A stretch of DNA of 64,000 nucleotides from Bacillus wiedmannii (GTDB lineage Bacteria; Bacillota; Bacilli; Bacillales; Bacillaceae_G). Below, one piece after another: positions 48,019-57,258 of this stretch (positions are counted from its first letter, which is position 1; each line of letters begins with the position of its first letter). The notes beneath the pieces were generated by a model, which saw only the letters and a list, made by a program, of their open reading frames with translations, made no database searches and was not told the DNA's origin. The position numbers and the translations under genes were made by a program. Location: the NCBI RefSeq assembly GCF_001583695.1, contig NZ_LOBC01000014.1, positions 43,793-107,792 of the forward strand, in the 5' to 3' direction.

Positions 48019-48873
48019 TCATTTACTCCCCACTACGTCTGAAAAGCTTTTTTCCTGCTCTACATATATAGCTGGCATTTCTTTACTCCAATATTTGCGG
48101 TTAACAAATAAGAAGATGAGTACTAAGTTTAATCCTGTTATAAAAATAATAAGTCCTGGGAAAAAGGTCGTATAATTTGAGAAATCTGCAAAACTCATTA
48201 TTTCTTCTTTATTTATTAAATAAGAAGCGCCGATTACAAATGCATTGTTTAACATGTGAATAGCAATTGGCATAAGTAAACTATTCGTACGAATATATAC
48301 GATTGATAGTACAACGCTAAATACTACTGCGCCTAGGAAATCAACATGTAACAACGCAAACAACATCGCTACTACAATAATCGCTATACTCGTTCCCCAT
48401 TTTGCTGCAAAGCGTTGCAGTAAAAATCCACGAAAAACAAATTCACCAATAATTGGCGCAATGAATACGACCATAATAAATTGATATACATATCCCCCTG
48501 TACTATCTATAATCGGTTCACGTAATGCGTTCATAATAAATTCCGGTGTAATCCACGCAAAGCTATACATGTACAAAATAAGATACCCGTAACTAAACAC
48601 GCATAACATAATCGTAATGTATAAAACTTGCACCAGGTTAAATGTTTCATTTTTATTAACAAATAATGAAAATGAAACACGGTGTTTTCTATATTCATAA
48701 AAAATCCATATAATCGGAAGGATGTAGAATATAAGAATATTTATAAAAGTAGAATTTTGCATATGAAATGTATTTTCTATCAATTCATTACTGACTCTTG
48801 CAACTAAAGTTAATAGTGCAAATACAATTAAAAAATATCTAGCTCGCATCGTTTGAAACGGATTCACACTCAT
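48019..48873 (-). CDS. CPBP-type intramembrane protease-like protein
   Basis: 284 residues, about eight membrane helices. Motifs of the CPBP (CAAX protease/bacteriocin-processing) family: GEFVFRGFL, where EExxxR is expected, so the first Glu is Gly here while Glu144 and Arg148 remain; FALLHVDF; and HMLNNAF. Loss of the first Glu puts activity in doubt. First gene of a four-gene membrane operon, divergent from a two-component system. Confidence 0.82.
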   Translation of the reverse strand: MSVNPFQTMRARYFLIVFALLTLVARVSNELIENTFHMQNSTFINILIFYILPIIWIFYEYRKHRVSFSLFVNKNETFNLVQVLYITIMLCVFSYGYLILYMYSFAWITPEFIMNALREPIIDSTGGYVYQFIMVVFIAPIIGEFVFRGFLLQRFAAKWGTSIAIIVVAMLFALLHVDFLGAVVFSVVLSIVYIRTNSLLMPIAIHMLNNAFVIGASYLINKEEIMSFADFSNYTTFFPGLIIFITGLNLVLIFLFVNRKYWSKEMPAIYVEQEKSFSDVVGSK

Positions 48874-49007
48874 CTCCTCCCCTATGTTCTTTTATCATAT
48901 CATTTGATTCTTAATTTTTTGCGAAAGAAAACCTTAAAATTTCCTTAAAAATTCCATAAATTATAGAAAGATGATATGATATTCGAGGAAATTAGGAGGG
49001 ATTTTTT

Positions 49008-49712
49008 ATGTACCAAGCAAATATTTTGCTCGTTGATGATGAAACAGCAATTTTACAATTACTAACTACCATTCTTGAAAAAGAAGGTTTTTCTCATATT
49101 ACAACTGCAACATCCGCTGAAATAGCTTTATCTCTCACCGCGCAAAACGATTACGATTTAATTATTTTAGATGTCATGCTTCCTGGACAATCTGGTTTTG
49201 ATATTTGTCCAATCATTCGCGAAAAAACAGATTGCCCTATCTTCTTCCTCACAGCCAAAACATCTGATTTAGATAAAATATCTGGATTTTCACACGGTGC
49301 AGATGATTATATTACGAAGCCATTTAATCCACTTGAAGTAGTCGCTCGTATGAAAGCACAACTCCGAAGACATATAAAACAAGCAGTACCACACGAACAA
49401 AAAGCAAACTTCAGTTCATTTGGTAGATTTGAAATTGATCGATATTCCGCAGAACTTACAGTAAATGGACATGTTGTCGAATGTTCCGCCCAGCTATTTC
49501 AGCTATTACTCTTCTTTTGCGAGAATCCGAACTACGTATTTTCGAAAGAAGAAATATACGAAAAAGTTTGGGGAGCACCTGCCTATAATGGCGATGATAA
49601 TACCGTTATGGTTCACATTCGAAAACTACGTGAAAAAATTGAACAAGACCCTAGTAAACCAGAATATATAAAAACCGTTCGCGGACTTGGCTATAAGTTC
49701 ATTACAAAGTAA
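49008..49712 (+). CDS. OmpR-type response regulator
   Basis: 234 residues: receiver domain with Asp10/Asp11, phosphorylated Asp55 (LIILDVMLPG) and Lys near 104 (DDYITKPF), then a winged-helix DNA-binding domain (about 135-232). GGAGGG precedes the ATG. Operon with the following kinase gene (9 bases). Confidence 0.95.
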   Translation: MYQANILLVDDETAILQLLTTILEKEGFSHITTATSAEIALSLTAQNDYDLIILDVMLPGQSGFDICPIIREKTDCPIFFLTAKTSDLDKISGFSHGADDYITKPFNPLEVVARMKAQLRRHIKQAVPHEQKANFSSFGRFEIDRYSAELTVNGHVVECSAQLFQLLLFFCENPNYVFSKEEIYEKVWGAPAYNGDDNTVMVHIRKLREKIEQDPSKPEYIKTVRGLGYKFITK

Positions 49713-49721
49713 GGTGACGAT

Positions 49722-51464
49722 ATGAATTTTAATAAACGACTTATTATCCAGTTTATCCTGCAACACGTATTTGTTTTAGTTACATTACTGCTTGCTGTAG
49801 TAGCTGCTTTCACTTATTTAATTTTCCTTGTTACTAGTACTTCATACGAACCGAATATTCCAGATGCTGATAATTTTATGATTGCAAGATATATCTCTTC
49901 AGAAGATGGCGATATTTCGTTAAAAGCTGAAGTAAAAGACTTAATTAAAGAAAAAAATGATTGGATTCAAGTTGTAGAGGAAAATGGAAAAGTTCTCTAT
50001 CACTTTAATACGCCGAGTGACGTACCGACATCTTATACGAGAACATCTTTATTCTCGTATATACAGAATCATATAGAAAGCCCTTATACATTTACATATT
50101 GGGAAATTGAATTAGAAGAAAAGAACGTACTTGTTATATACGGTGGTATGTTAAAAAGCAATGTATTACTGAAAACAATACAGAAAGAGCACCCGTCTGT
50201 ATCTACGGATTCGTTCATATTAACAGAAGAGGAAAAACAGTTACTTTCTAAAGAAAAAGCAGCACTTCAAATCTTTAATAGTGATGGCGAAGAAGTATTC
50301 TCCTATCCAGATGGAAAGAAAAAAACGTTTTCTGTCATACAAGCTGCTCTTAGCGAAAAGGAACCGTGGAATCATAAAGAAAACACGTCTAGCTTTTACG
50401 ACACAAATAGCAATCATCTTCTTGTTGTAACTGCAAAAAATGAGTACTACTACCCAGATGATGAAATAGACGATGTATTTACTAAAAAGTTTCTAATCGG
50501 ATGCGGATTAATCCTTCTTATCGTATTTGTTTATTTAGTCATTCTTTCTATTTGGTACGGTAATAAATTCGGAAAACCGTTACTCCATGCGATGCGCTGG
50601 CTTAAAAACATCGCTGGTGGAAAGTACGAAGAACCTGTTAGTAAAAAAGGGAAACCTGTCAGGTTCCGGCGATCTGGTAAAGAAAAATGGTCATTCCGCT
50701 TATTTAGTGATGTGACAAATTCACTAGAGCACCTTTCTATTACACTCAAAAAAAATGATGCGATGAGGCAAGTACTGCAGCAAACACGTGAAGAATGGAT
50801 TACCGGTCTCACACATGATTTAAAAACACCACTTAGTTCTATATATGGCTACGCATTATTACTAGAATCACAGCAATACAACTGGACTGATCGCGACATT
50901 CAACAATTCGGCAGCGTTATGAAAGAGAAATCTCAATATATGACGACATTAATCGATGACTTAAGCTTAACGTATCAATTAAAAAATAACAGTCTTCCTG
51001 CGCAGCACGTAAACATTGAAATGAATCAATTCGTCCAAAAAGTCTTATTACAATTTATTAATAATCCGACACTTCAAAATCAAAATATTGAATTCGTACC
51101 AAGCTCAAACAAAATTCAATATTTCATTGAAGAAAAATGGTTCCAGCGTATTATCGAAAACTTACTAGTAAACGCTGTAAAACATAATAATGAAACGACA
51201 AATGTGAGCGTAAAACTTTCCCAAAACGCTACTTCATTTACACTCTCTATTTCAGATAATGGAAAAGGAATGGATGACAAAACGAAAGAGCTTCTATTTG
51301 AGCGATATTACAGAGGAACCAATACAGAAGAAAGCAACATCGGAACTGGGCTTGGCCTTGCTATTACGAAACAGCTCGTTCATGCTCATAACGGAACGAT
51401 TTCTATTGATAGCGAACTTGGAAAAGGAACAACGATTATACTTGTGTTCCCGTTTCATTCGTAG
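49722..51464 (+). CDS. Sensor histidine kinase
   Basis: 580 residues: two membrane helices (about 12-36 and 258-279) around an outside domain of about 220 residues, then HisKA with the phospho-His in GLTHDLKTPLSS and HATPase with NLLVNAVKHN, DNGKGM and GTGLGLAI. Signal unknown. The divergent CPBP operon is a possible target. Confidence 0.94.
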   Translation: MNFNKRLIIQFILQHVFVLVTLLLAVVAAFTYLIFLVTSTSYEPNIPDADNFMIARYISSEDGDISLKAEVKDLIKEKNDWIQVVEENGKVLYHFNTPSDVPTSYTRTSLFSYIQNHIESPYTFTYWEIELEEKNVLVIYGGMLKSNVLLKTIQKEHPSVSTDSFILTEEEKQLLSKEKAALQIFNSDGEEVFSYPDGKKKTFSVIQAALSEKEPWNHKENTSSFYDTNSNHLLVVTAKNEYYYPDDEIDDVFTKKFLIGCGLILLIVFVYLVILSIWYGNKFGKPLLHAMRWLKNIAGGKYEEPVSKKGKPVRFRRSGKEKWSFRLFSDVTNSLEHLSITLKKNDAMRQVLQQTREEWITGLTHDLKTPLSSIYGYALLLESQQYNWTDRDIQQFGSVMKEKSQYMTTLIDDLSLTYQLKNNSLPAQHVNIEMNQFVQKVLLQFINNPTLQNQNIEFVPSSNKIQYFIEEKWFQRIIENLLVNAVKHNNETTNVSVKLSQNATSFTLSISDNGKGMDDKTKELLFERYYRGTNTEESNIGTGLGLAITKQLVHAHNGTISIDSELGKGTTIILVFPFHS

Positions 51465-51492
51465 AAAAGACGCTATGTGGCGTCTTTTTTTT
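51465..51492 (+). terminator. Terminator after kinase gene
   Basis: AAAAGACGC / GCGTCTTTT stem followed by eight T. Confidence 0.9.
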
Positions 51493-51512
51493 GGCGGAGT
51501 TCAGAGGTAAAT

Positions 51513-51620
51513 GAAATTATATCGGTGATTTTTCAAATATATCGGAGCAACTCAAAATATATCCGCGGTTTTCAAGATATATCGACTTACCGACAAAAAT
51601 CATCAAATATAGCAACCTAT
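51513..51620 (+). repeat. Dispersed ATATATCG repeat, copy C (longest)
   Basis: Four degenerate units of about 20-27 bases, each centred on ATATATCGG or a variant (51518, 51537, 51558, 51578), ending in CGACTTACCGACAAAAATC. Related copies at 16637-16690 and, inverted, 40663-40721. Noncoding. Confidence 0.65.
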
Positions 51621-51624
51621 ATGA

Positions 51625-51654
51625 AAAAAGCGAACCACTCAGTGGCTCGCTTTT
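51625..51654 (-). terminator. Terminator after AraC-type gene
   Basis: AAAAGCGAACCAC / GTGGCTCGCTTTT, one mismatch, T run on the minus strand. Confidence 0.85.
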
Positions 51655-51661
51655 CTTTCTA

Positions 51662-52564
51662 TTATTTCTTCTTCACCGGTATCCAAAGTTCAATTTGAGC
51701 GAACTCACTTTTATCTGCATGGGAACGTTCATCGTATAGCTCAAACTCATTAACGCCGCAATGTTCGTATCCTGAATGCGGGAACCATTCTGAGAATACT
51801 GCATTCCACGTTTGGTGAATAGACGATACCATTTCTTCATGAGGAACTTTCGGTGTTGTAAATACGGCATATGTTGCTGCTGGGAAAGTACGCTTTGCAA
51901 CTTCATTTGGTACATTTTCAAAGCCTGTAACTTCCATTCCGATAATATAAGTGAAATCGCCCGTTTCTAAATTAAAATCAGTACATAATCCAAGCTCTAC
52001 CCATTGGCTCGTATCTTTACGATTCGGAATCGTCGTTCCAAGGTCTTTTTGTAAATATTCTTGCCAAAATGCTGGGATGTCTTGATGGTTTTTCCCTTCT
52101 TTACTTGTCGTCTTCAGTTCATAACCCGCCATTAAAAATTCTGGTTTATTTACAATACGATATTCCATTTGTATGCCTCCTAAATACGGATTTAATTTTC
52201 TTTGCTTTACATTCACGCTGTAATACATCGGTGTTTCAATTTCTTGTTTTCGATATTCACTCGGTGTCATTTGAAATATTTTTTTAAAGGCTCTCGTGAA
52301 CGTTTCGTGAGATTGAAAGCCATGCTCAAATGCGATATCAATAACCTTTTCATCCGTATGAGAAAGTTGATAAGCTGCCCGGGCTAACCTCCTCTTTCGA
52401 ACATACTCCATTACTGTATCACCTACTAACGCCTGAAATACACGATGAAAATGCGACTCAGAAAAACCTGCAATGCGAGCTAACTTACGCAGCGTCTGTT
52501 TTTCCATTACATCTTCCTCAATATAATCAATGGACCTTTGAATTTGTGTTTCATAGCTTTCCAT
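51662..52564 (-). CDS. AraC family regulator with GyrI-like ligand domain
   Basis: 300 residues: two helix-turn-helix motifs (about 22-45, LRKLARIAGFSESHFHRVF, and 71-95) and a C-terminal GyrI-like effector-binding domain (about 130-298) as in Rob/BmrR-type regulators that sense hydrophobic compounds. Target unknown. ATG preceded by a modest GAGATGG site. Confidence 0.88.
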   Translation of the reverse strand: MESYETQIQRSIDYIEEDVMEKQTLRKLARIAGFSESHFHRVFQALVGDTVMEYVRKRRLARAAYQLSHTDEKVIDIAFEHGFQSHETFTRAFKKIFQMTPSEYRKQEIETPMYYSVNVKQRKLNPYLGGIQMEYRIVNKPEFLMAGYELKTTSKEGKNHQDIPAFWQEYLQKDLGTTIPNRKDTSQWVELGLCTDFNLETGDFTYIIGMEVTGFENVPNEVAKRTFPAATYAVFTTPKVPHEEMVSSIHQTWNAVFSEWFPHSGYEHCGVNEFELYDERSHADKSEFAQIELWIPVKKK

Positions 52565-52648
52565 CTCTGTTCACCCGCCTTATATGTATTATGATAAAAG
52601 AGAACGCAATCCAATTCTTGACGTTTTTTACTATAATTCCATAAAAAT

Positions 52649-52675
52649 TGTAACTTTTTTATATGTATTTCGTTG
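52649..52675 (+). promoter_or_regulatory. ECF-type promoter before truncated sigma gene
   Basis: TGTAAC (52649) and CGTTG (52671) are 16 bases apart, resembling ECF sigma promoters. An autoregulated promoter of the now broken sigma gene is likely. Confidence 0.5.
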
Positions 52676-52700
52676 TTATGTATGAAGGGAGGGAAATGTA

Positions 52701-52871
52701 GTGAAACGCAAACAATCATTAGAAGAGATTTACTCCGAACATATGCAAGATTTATTTCGCTATCTTCTCTCCCTAACCGGAGATTCCCACTACGCGGAAG
52801 ATCTCATGCAAGAAACATTTTATCGAATGCTCGTCCATATTGACTATTATAAAGGAGAAGAAATTAGCTGA
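52701..52871 (+). pseudogene. Truncated ECF sigma factor
   Basis: A GTG start with GGGAGGG upstream opens a 56-codon frame: MKRKQSLEEIYSEHMQDLFR, then SHYAEDLMQETFYRMLVHIDYY. That is sigma-70 region 2 of an ECF factor, but it stops after KGEEIS instead of continuing (RPWLF... in relatives). Regions 2.4 to 4 are missing. The break coincides with the start of the anti-sigma remnant. Confidence 0.85.
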
Positions 52872-53676
52872 AGTAGATGAGATTCCAGCACTCGCACTAG
52901 AAGCGACAATGCCAAATAGTCGTTCCGCTGGAGGCAGTACAAAGATTAAACCGTTTTTCCGTACAGAAAATGAAATGGATTTATATAAAACGGTCGGCAA
53001 AAAAGAATTTCCAATTGGGACAGTAACAACGCGTAGTTTCTTATCATCTGTAGCTATCACAAATCAACCTTGGGCAAACAGAGCCTATTCAAAAAAACTT
53101 TCCTTTGTTCATCCAAAAATCAAGGAAGAAGCTTCTTTGAAAGAATCATCTAAAAAAGTTTGGGATACACTTGGAAAGATACACGAGGGAACAGTTGCAG
53201 AAGTAGCGCTATCTTTTGACAAACCTTATACGTTACAAGAAGTTGAATCAATTCTCTATAGCGCATTTGAAGCACAAGAAATGCCGCCAACTCCTTTATG
53301 GTACGCTTTAGACACAGGACAAGAAAGAATAAATGAAGACGATTTTATCTTGCACAGCGGAGAGATTATCGGATTTCGAGAACATATAGACCTTCCTGAT
53401 AGTGAAGCAGAGCAACCGAAAACAAAAGAAGGTGAAGTAATCGAAATGATGCGCATTCTTTCTGAACATAAAAAAATTGTGAGTGAAGCTACTCGGACTC
53501 GTGAAAAAGATCTGAACTTAGATAAGCGCTATCAGTACGTAAAAGATAACGGCGTTAAAGTATACGGCATGGTCATTACTGGCCCGTCTAAAGAGTTATT
53601 AAAATTGCAAAACTCACCACACGTTCGTTATGCGACTCTTGGAGATATTGAGGTTTGGAATTGGTTTGATCAGTGA
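52864..53676 (+). pseudogene. C-terminal fragment of anti-sigma (sigma regulator) protein
   Basis: About 270 codons from LAEVDEIPALALEATMPN to the stop, resembling the C-terminal domain of sigma-factor regulators encoded beside ECF genes. The N-terminal cytoplasmic and membrane parts are absent. A TTG at 52840 could open this frame, but its first codons come from out-of-frame sigma sequence. Deletion of roughly 1 kb across the sigma/anti-sigma border is inferred. Confidence 0.75.
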
Positions 53677-53680
53677 TGTG

Positions 53681-53717
53681 AAAAAGAAGAGCATCTTGAA
53701 GTGATGCTCTTCTTTTT
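53681..53717. terminator. Bidirectional terminator, anti-sigma remnant / HD gene
   Basis: AAAAAGAAGAGCATC / GATGCTCTTCTTTTT perfect 15-base stem. Confidence 0.9.
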
Positions 53718-54693
53718 AATCCGAAATCACTTTCACATACATCCCTCTCACCGCTTTTTCATAAGCGACCTCACTCATCCGTCTTATTTCTTCCGACACA
53801 ACAGACGATCGAACAACTTCACCTTCCCGAAGTAATGGAGGATCAATGAGACGGACTTTATTTTTCTGATACAAATCATAGTCGTTTCTATCTTCTTTTA
53901 CTTTTACATTCGGATGAACTTTGCTTAATAAACTATGTACTTCTGGATCGCTACATTGCTGCAATTTCGAAATTAGCTCATCATCTTCAAGAAGAAAATC
54001 ATCTGCATGAATAACCTCTTTATGAAAAGCTAGCTTTAACGTCTTAGCTAACATATCATTTCCGTAAATATTCATTGGTTTCATAAAGAAATCGATTACT
54101 TCTTTGTAATACGTTTCTGTAAACCATTCAGCTATTTCGATATTTTGAAGGACCATTTTCCCCTCTACTGCGATGATATCCTCTAAAAATCTATGAACTT
54201 CTTCTAAAGAAATATACCCATATGTATACATATCTCGTAACGTATAATCCACACGATCTGCGCATAATTCGGGCGCGGACCTTTCGAGTAACGTCCACTT
54301 CGAATCATCTAACAAAATATCTTCATAGTTATAACCATGCTTCGCAAGGATCGCTGGAATTTCTGAGTTTTTCACAACAGAACTAAATATCTCTTCATGA
54401 TAACTTTCATTTCTATTCTCAAAAACGTAATCAATCACATGAGAAAAAGCAGTATGCGATACGTCGTGCAGTAAACCAGCAATTTGTTCCTCCACTGAAC
54501 CACCGAGTTTCTTAATTAACAACATAACGCCAACAGAATGATCAAAGCGCGTTACATTCCATTTCTCATTTATTAAGTAGCTTGCGCCATTTTGATGAAT
54601 ACCTTTTAGTCTTTGCACAGACTTACTTAAGATCAACTCTTCTACTACTTGATCCACTTCACATTCTCCGTATATTACATCTGTTATAACCAC
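53716..54693 (-). CDS. HD-domain phosphohydrolase
   Basis: 325 residues. Metal ligands: RFDHSVGV (about 50) and LLHDVSHTAFSH (about 75-86), with a further Asp in ELCADRVDYTL. Like dNTPase/SAMHD1-type HD proteins; the nucleotide substrate is not known. GTG start with AGGGGG upstream. Confidence 0.88.
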   Translation of the reverse strand: MVITDVIYGECEVDQVVEELILSKSVQRLKGIHQNGASYLINEKWNVTRFDHSVGVMLLIKKLGGSVEEQIAGLLHDVSHTAFSHVIDYVFENRNESYHEEIFSSVVKNSEIPAILAKHGYNYEDILLDDSKWTLLERSAPELCADRVDYTLRDMYTYGYISLEEVHRFLEDIIAVEGKMVLQNIEIAEWFTETYYKEVIDFFMKPMNIYGNDMLAKTLKLAFHKEVIHADDFLLEDDELISKLQQCSDPEVHSLLSKVHPNVKVKEDRNDYDLYQKNKVRLIDPPLLREGEVVRSSVVSEEIRRMSEVAYEKAVRGMYVKVISD

Positions 54694-54852
54694 TTATAAT
54701 CCCCCTTTATTTCAGCCGTGTTTTATAATCGTACCTCTTTTATGAAATCGACATCAACACAAATTATAAATCTGAATATTTTTATATCAATTATTAATGT
54801 TGTATATTATACATGTCTGTTATTTGTTTTAATTCATTTGTTTTTATTGAAT

Positions 54853-54878
54853 GCTCCTTATGTGGAGCCTTTTTTTAT
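54853..54878 (+). terminator. Orphan plus-strand terminator
   Basis: GCTCC / GGAGC 5-base stem followed by eight T. No plus-strand gene precedes it within the gap; TATTAT at about 54798 could start a short RNA. Confidence 0.4.
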
Positions 54879-54886
54879 TTATAAAA

Positions 54887-54909
54887 ATAGAGAGCCATTA
54901 GCTCTCTAT
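54887..54909 (-). terminator. Terminator after metallophosphoesterase gene
   Basis: TAGAGAGC / GCTCTCTA perfect stem, TTTTTAT on the minus strand. Confidence 0.85.
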
Positions 54910-54918
54910 TACATACAC

Positions 54919-56025
54919 TTATTCAAACGTAACCTCCACCTGCACAATCTCAGATCTACTTCCAAGTCGAAGCGGTGGTCCCCAGAATCCGAAACCAGAC
55001 GAAACAATCGCGTGGAATGCACCTTTTTGTGCGTATCCCCAGTCTAATTCGTACATTCTTCTCGTTACAATATGATTCGGTGCCATTTGTCCGCGATGCG
55101 TGTGGCCGGATAATAATAAATCGACGCCAGCATCCGCTGCTTGTTTCAACTCAAATGGTTGGTGATCCATTGCAATAACAGGCATGGATTTATCCACTGT
55201 ACTCATTAAACTTTCAAAGCTTTGGCGATCTCGCTCTGTTTTATCTCTTCTTCCAACGAGATAAAAATCATCTTCAATTGTAATTACTTCATCTAATAAA
55301 ATACGAATATCAATCTTATCCATCTCTTGTAAAAATTCAGGAACTGCTCGCCCGTAATATTCGTGGTTTCCTAACACACCATATACGCCTAGTGGAGCTG
55401 TCATTTGTTTCATAATATGTCCCATATTTTTTTGAATGAACACACCTGGATGATCATCTATAATATCACCTGGCAGTAAAATAATATCAGGCTCCATTTC
55501 ATTTACATGACGGACAAGTCTTTTTAAATGCGAAACGCCAGATAATTTACCGAAATGCATATCAGAAGCCATCGCAATGCGTAAGCTTTTACGTCCCTCT
55601 ACTTTTTTCGGTATGTGCACCTCGTATTTTCTTACTACTGGGCTATATGCGTTGAATACTCCATACGCAAAGATAAAGATAAATGCAGCCAACACAGCCG
55701 CCCCTGTCCAAATAATTGCCGCTTCTTTCTCCACTGAAAACTGTAAAAGAAAGACTGTAATATTAGCTACAGGCAATAACATAAGCGCGTATTGTATAAC
55801 CGCAAACCAAATCGAACCTATCGTTCGTAGAAATGGCAGAAACTTAAACACTTGCACGAGAATGTACGCATATGAAATAAAACCGACTACGAAAGCGTAA
55901 TATCCCCAAGATTCCCAGCCAAACACCGCACTGAGCCAAACCCAACCGTTCCAGCCTATGTAAAGCATAAGTAGTGTGTATATAATTAATATAGTAAATA
56001 TATTGAGATAACGAAGATTTTTCAC
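54919..56025 (-). CDS. Membrane calcineurin-like metallophosphoesterase
   Basis: 368 residues. Four to five N-terminal membrane helices (to about 130), then a phosphoesterase with ASDMHFGKLSG, LPGDIIDDH, LGNHEYYG and LSGHTHRGQ metal motifs. Likely cuts phosphodiesters or pyrophosphates at the membrane. GAGGCTCGC precedes the ATG weakly. Confidence 0.9.
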   Translation of the reverse strand: MKNLRYLNIFTILIIYTLLMLYIGWNGWVWLSAVFGWESWGYYAFVVGFISYAYILVQVFKFLPFLRTIGSIWFAVIQYALMLLPVANITVFLLQFSVEKEAAIIWTGAAVLAAFIFIFAYGVFNAYSPVVRKYEVHIPKKVEGRKSLRIAMASDMHFGKLSGVSHLKRLVRHVNEMEPDIILLPGDIIDDHPGVFIQKNMGHIMKQMTAPLGVYGVLGNHEYYGRAVPEFLQEMDKIDIRILLDEVITIEDDFYLVGRRDKTERDRQSFESLMSTVDKSMPVIAMDHQPFELKQAADAGVDLLLSGHTHRGQMAPNHIVTRRMYELDWGYAQKGAFHAIVSSGFGFWGPPLRLGSRSEIVQVEVTFE

Positions 56026-56109
56026 AGCGAGCCTCCTTCTTGATTTCTTCTATTATATCTTGTTATGCACGTTTAACGTAAATATTAAGCACTGCAATCT
56101 TCACAATAA

Positions 56110-56150
56110 AAACCTCTAACTGCTAGATGCAAACCTAACAATTAGAGGTG
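56110..56150 (-). terminator. Terminator after alpha/beta hydrolase gene
   Basis: ACCTCTAA / TTAGAGGT stem with T run on the minus strand. Confidence 0.8.
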
Positions 56151-56171
56151 CCATTCAAAACAAAATTACTT

Positions 56172-57089
56172 TTACAGATTTTCGTTATAGAAACTTGTTA
56201 ATTTTTCAACTGCAATTGTAACTGGTTCTGGTTGGTCGTATAAATCGTAATGACTCGCACCTTCCACAACAAGTAAGTCTTTCTTCTCTGAAGCTGCTTT
56301 CTCATAAAGCTCATGACCATCTTTATAAGAACCGAATGCCCCTTGCTTGCTGCCGACAATAATTTGCAACGGCTGTGTTAATAACGTATCTGCTAAATGG
56401 AACGCATCAAAACCAATTACCGATCCCATGCTCGTAAAGTTTAACTTATTTGGCGAGTTCACACTTTGACCTCGCGGCGTTGTATAATACTCAACCGCCT
56501 CTACAATATCTATATCCGTCATACCAGCTGCTTCTAATTCTTCCTTATTTTTAGGAATCCAGTTCGTAATCATCGCCTCTGCTCCGCGTGCTTCAGCAGT
56601 ACGTTGTTTACCAATTGCCTCTAACACCCCAATCGGATCAGCTTCACGATTTAATCGGCCGATATTTGCACCAACGACCGTACCAACCGCTTTAATGCGG
56701 CGCTCCGTCATCGCAGCATTTACCGCATAACCACCGCCTGCACAAACACCTAACACACCGATACGTTCTTCATCTACATAAGGAAGAGTCGTTACATAAT
56801 CTACTGCTGAGCGAATATCTTCAACTCGTGCAGCTGGCTCTTCCATATATCTCGGTGCACCTTCACTTTCACCTTGATACGACGCATCAAACGCAAGCGT
56901 TACATAGCCTTGTTCTGCTAACTTCTCCGCATACAATCCTGCTGTTTGATCCTTACAGCTACTACCTGGATGCACACAAACAATCGCTGGATTGTTTTTC
57001 TTTTCTTCCGCACCTTCAGGAATGTTCAAAATACCCGCAACTTGTAAACCTCTTGCATAAAATCGTACATTTTCCTTCGTAACTGCCAT
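56172..57089 (-). CDS. Alpha/beta hydrolase (dienelactone hydrolase-like)
   Basis: 305 residues. Nucleophile elbow GVCAGGGYAVN puts a Cys in place of Ser, as in dienelactone hydrolases; the catalytic His is in EGASHYDLYDQP. The start MAVTKENV follows AAGGGTGG; a long upstream open frame to 57302 is rejected. Divergent from a TetR gene, whose product probably controls it. Confidence 0.87.
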   Translation of the reverse strand: MAVTKENVRFYARGLQVAGILNIPEGAEEKKNNPAIVCVHPGSSCKDQTAGLYAEKLAEQGYVTLAFDASYQGESEGAPRYMEEPAARVEDIRSAVDYVTTLPYVDEERIGVLGVCAGGGYAVNAAMTERRIKAVGTVVGANIGRLNREADPIGVLEAIGKQRTAEARGAEAMITNWIPKNKEELEAAGMTDIDIVEAVEYYTTPRGQSVNSPNKLNFTSMGSVIGFDAFHLADTLLTQPLQIIVGSKQGAFGSYKDGHELYEKAASEKKDLLVVEGASHYDLYDQPEPVTIAVEKLTSFYNENL

Positions 57090-57212
57090 ATATAAAACCA
57101 CCCTTATCTCATTTTCAATATTACACTTGTGAGAGTTATTACTCACGTGTATATTTATAATAAAATGAGTAGAACCTTGTTTCAATGACCACATTGACAC
57201 ATTTGGGTGATA

Positions 57213-57238
57213 ATACACACATAACGAAATATGTGTAT
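57213..57238. promoter_or_regulatory. Inverted repeat, possible TetR operator
   Basis: ATACACA and TGTGTAT arms, 12 bases apart, lie just upstream of the TetR gene start. Suits an autoregulatory TetR operator controlling both divergent genes. Confidence 0.5.
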
Positions 57239-57258
57239 CAACAACGGAGGAATACCAT

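Noticed and set aside
54718-55047. Plus-strand frame of 109 codons before the metallophosphoesterase gene end
   Set aside because: Runs through two hairpins and the end of the convergent gene; low-complexity translation.
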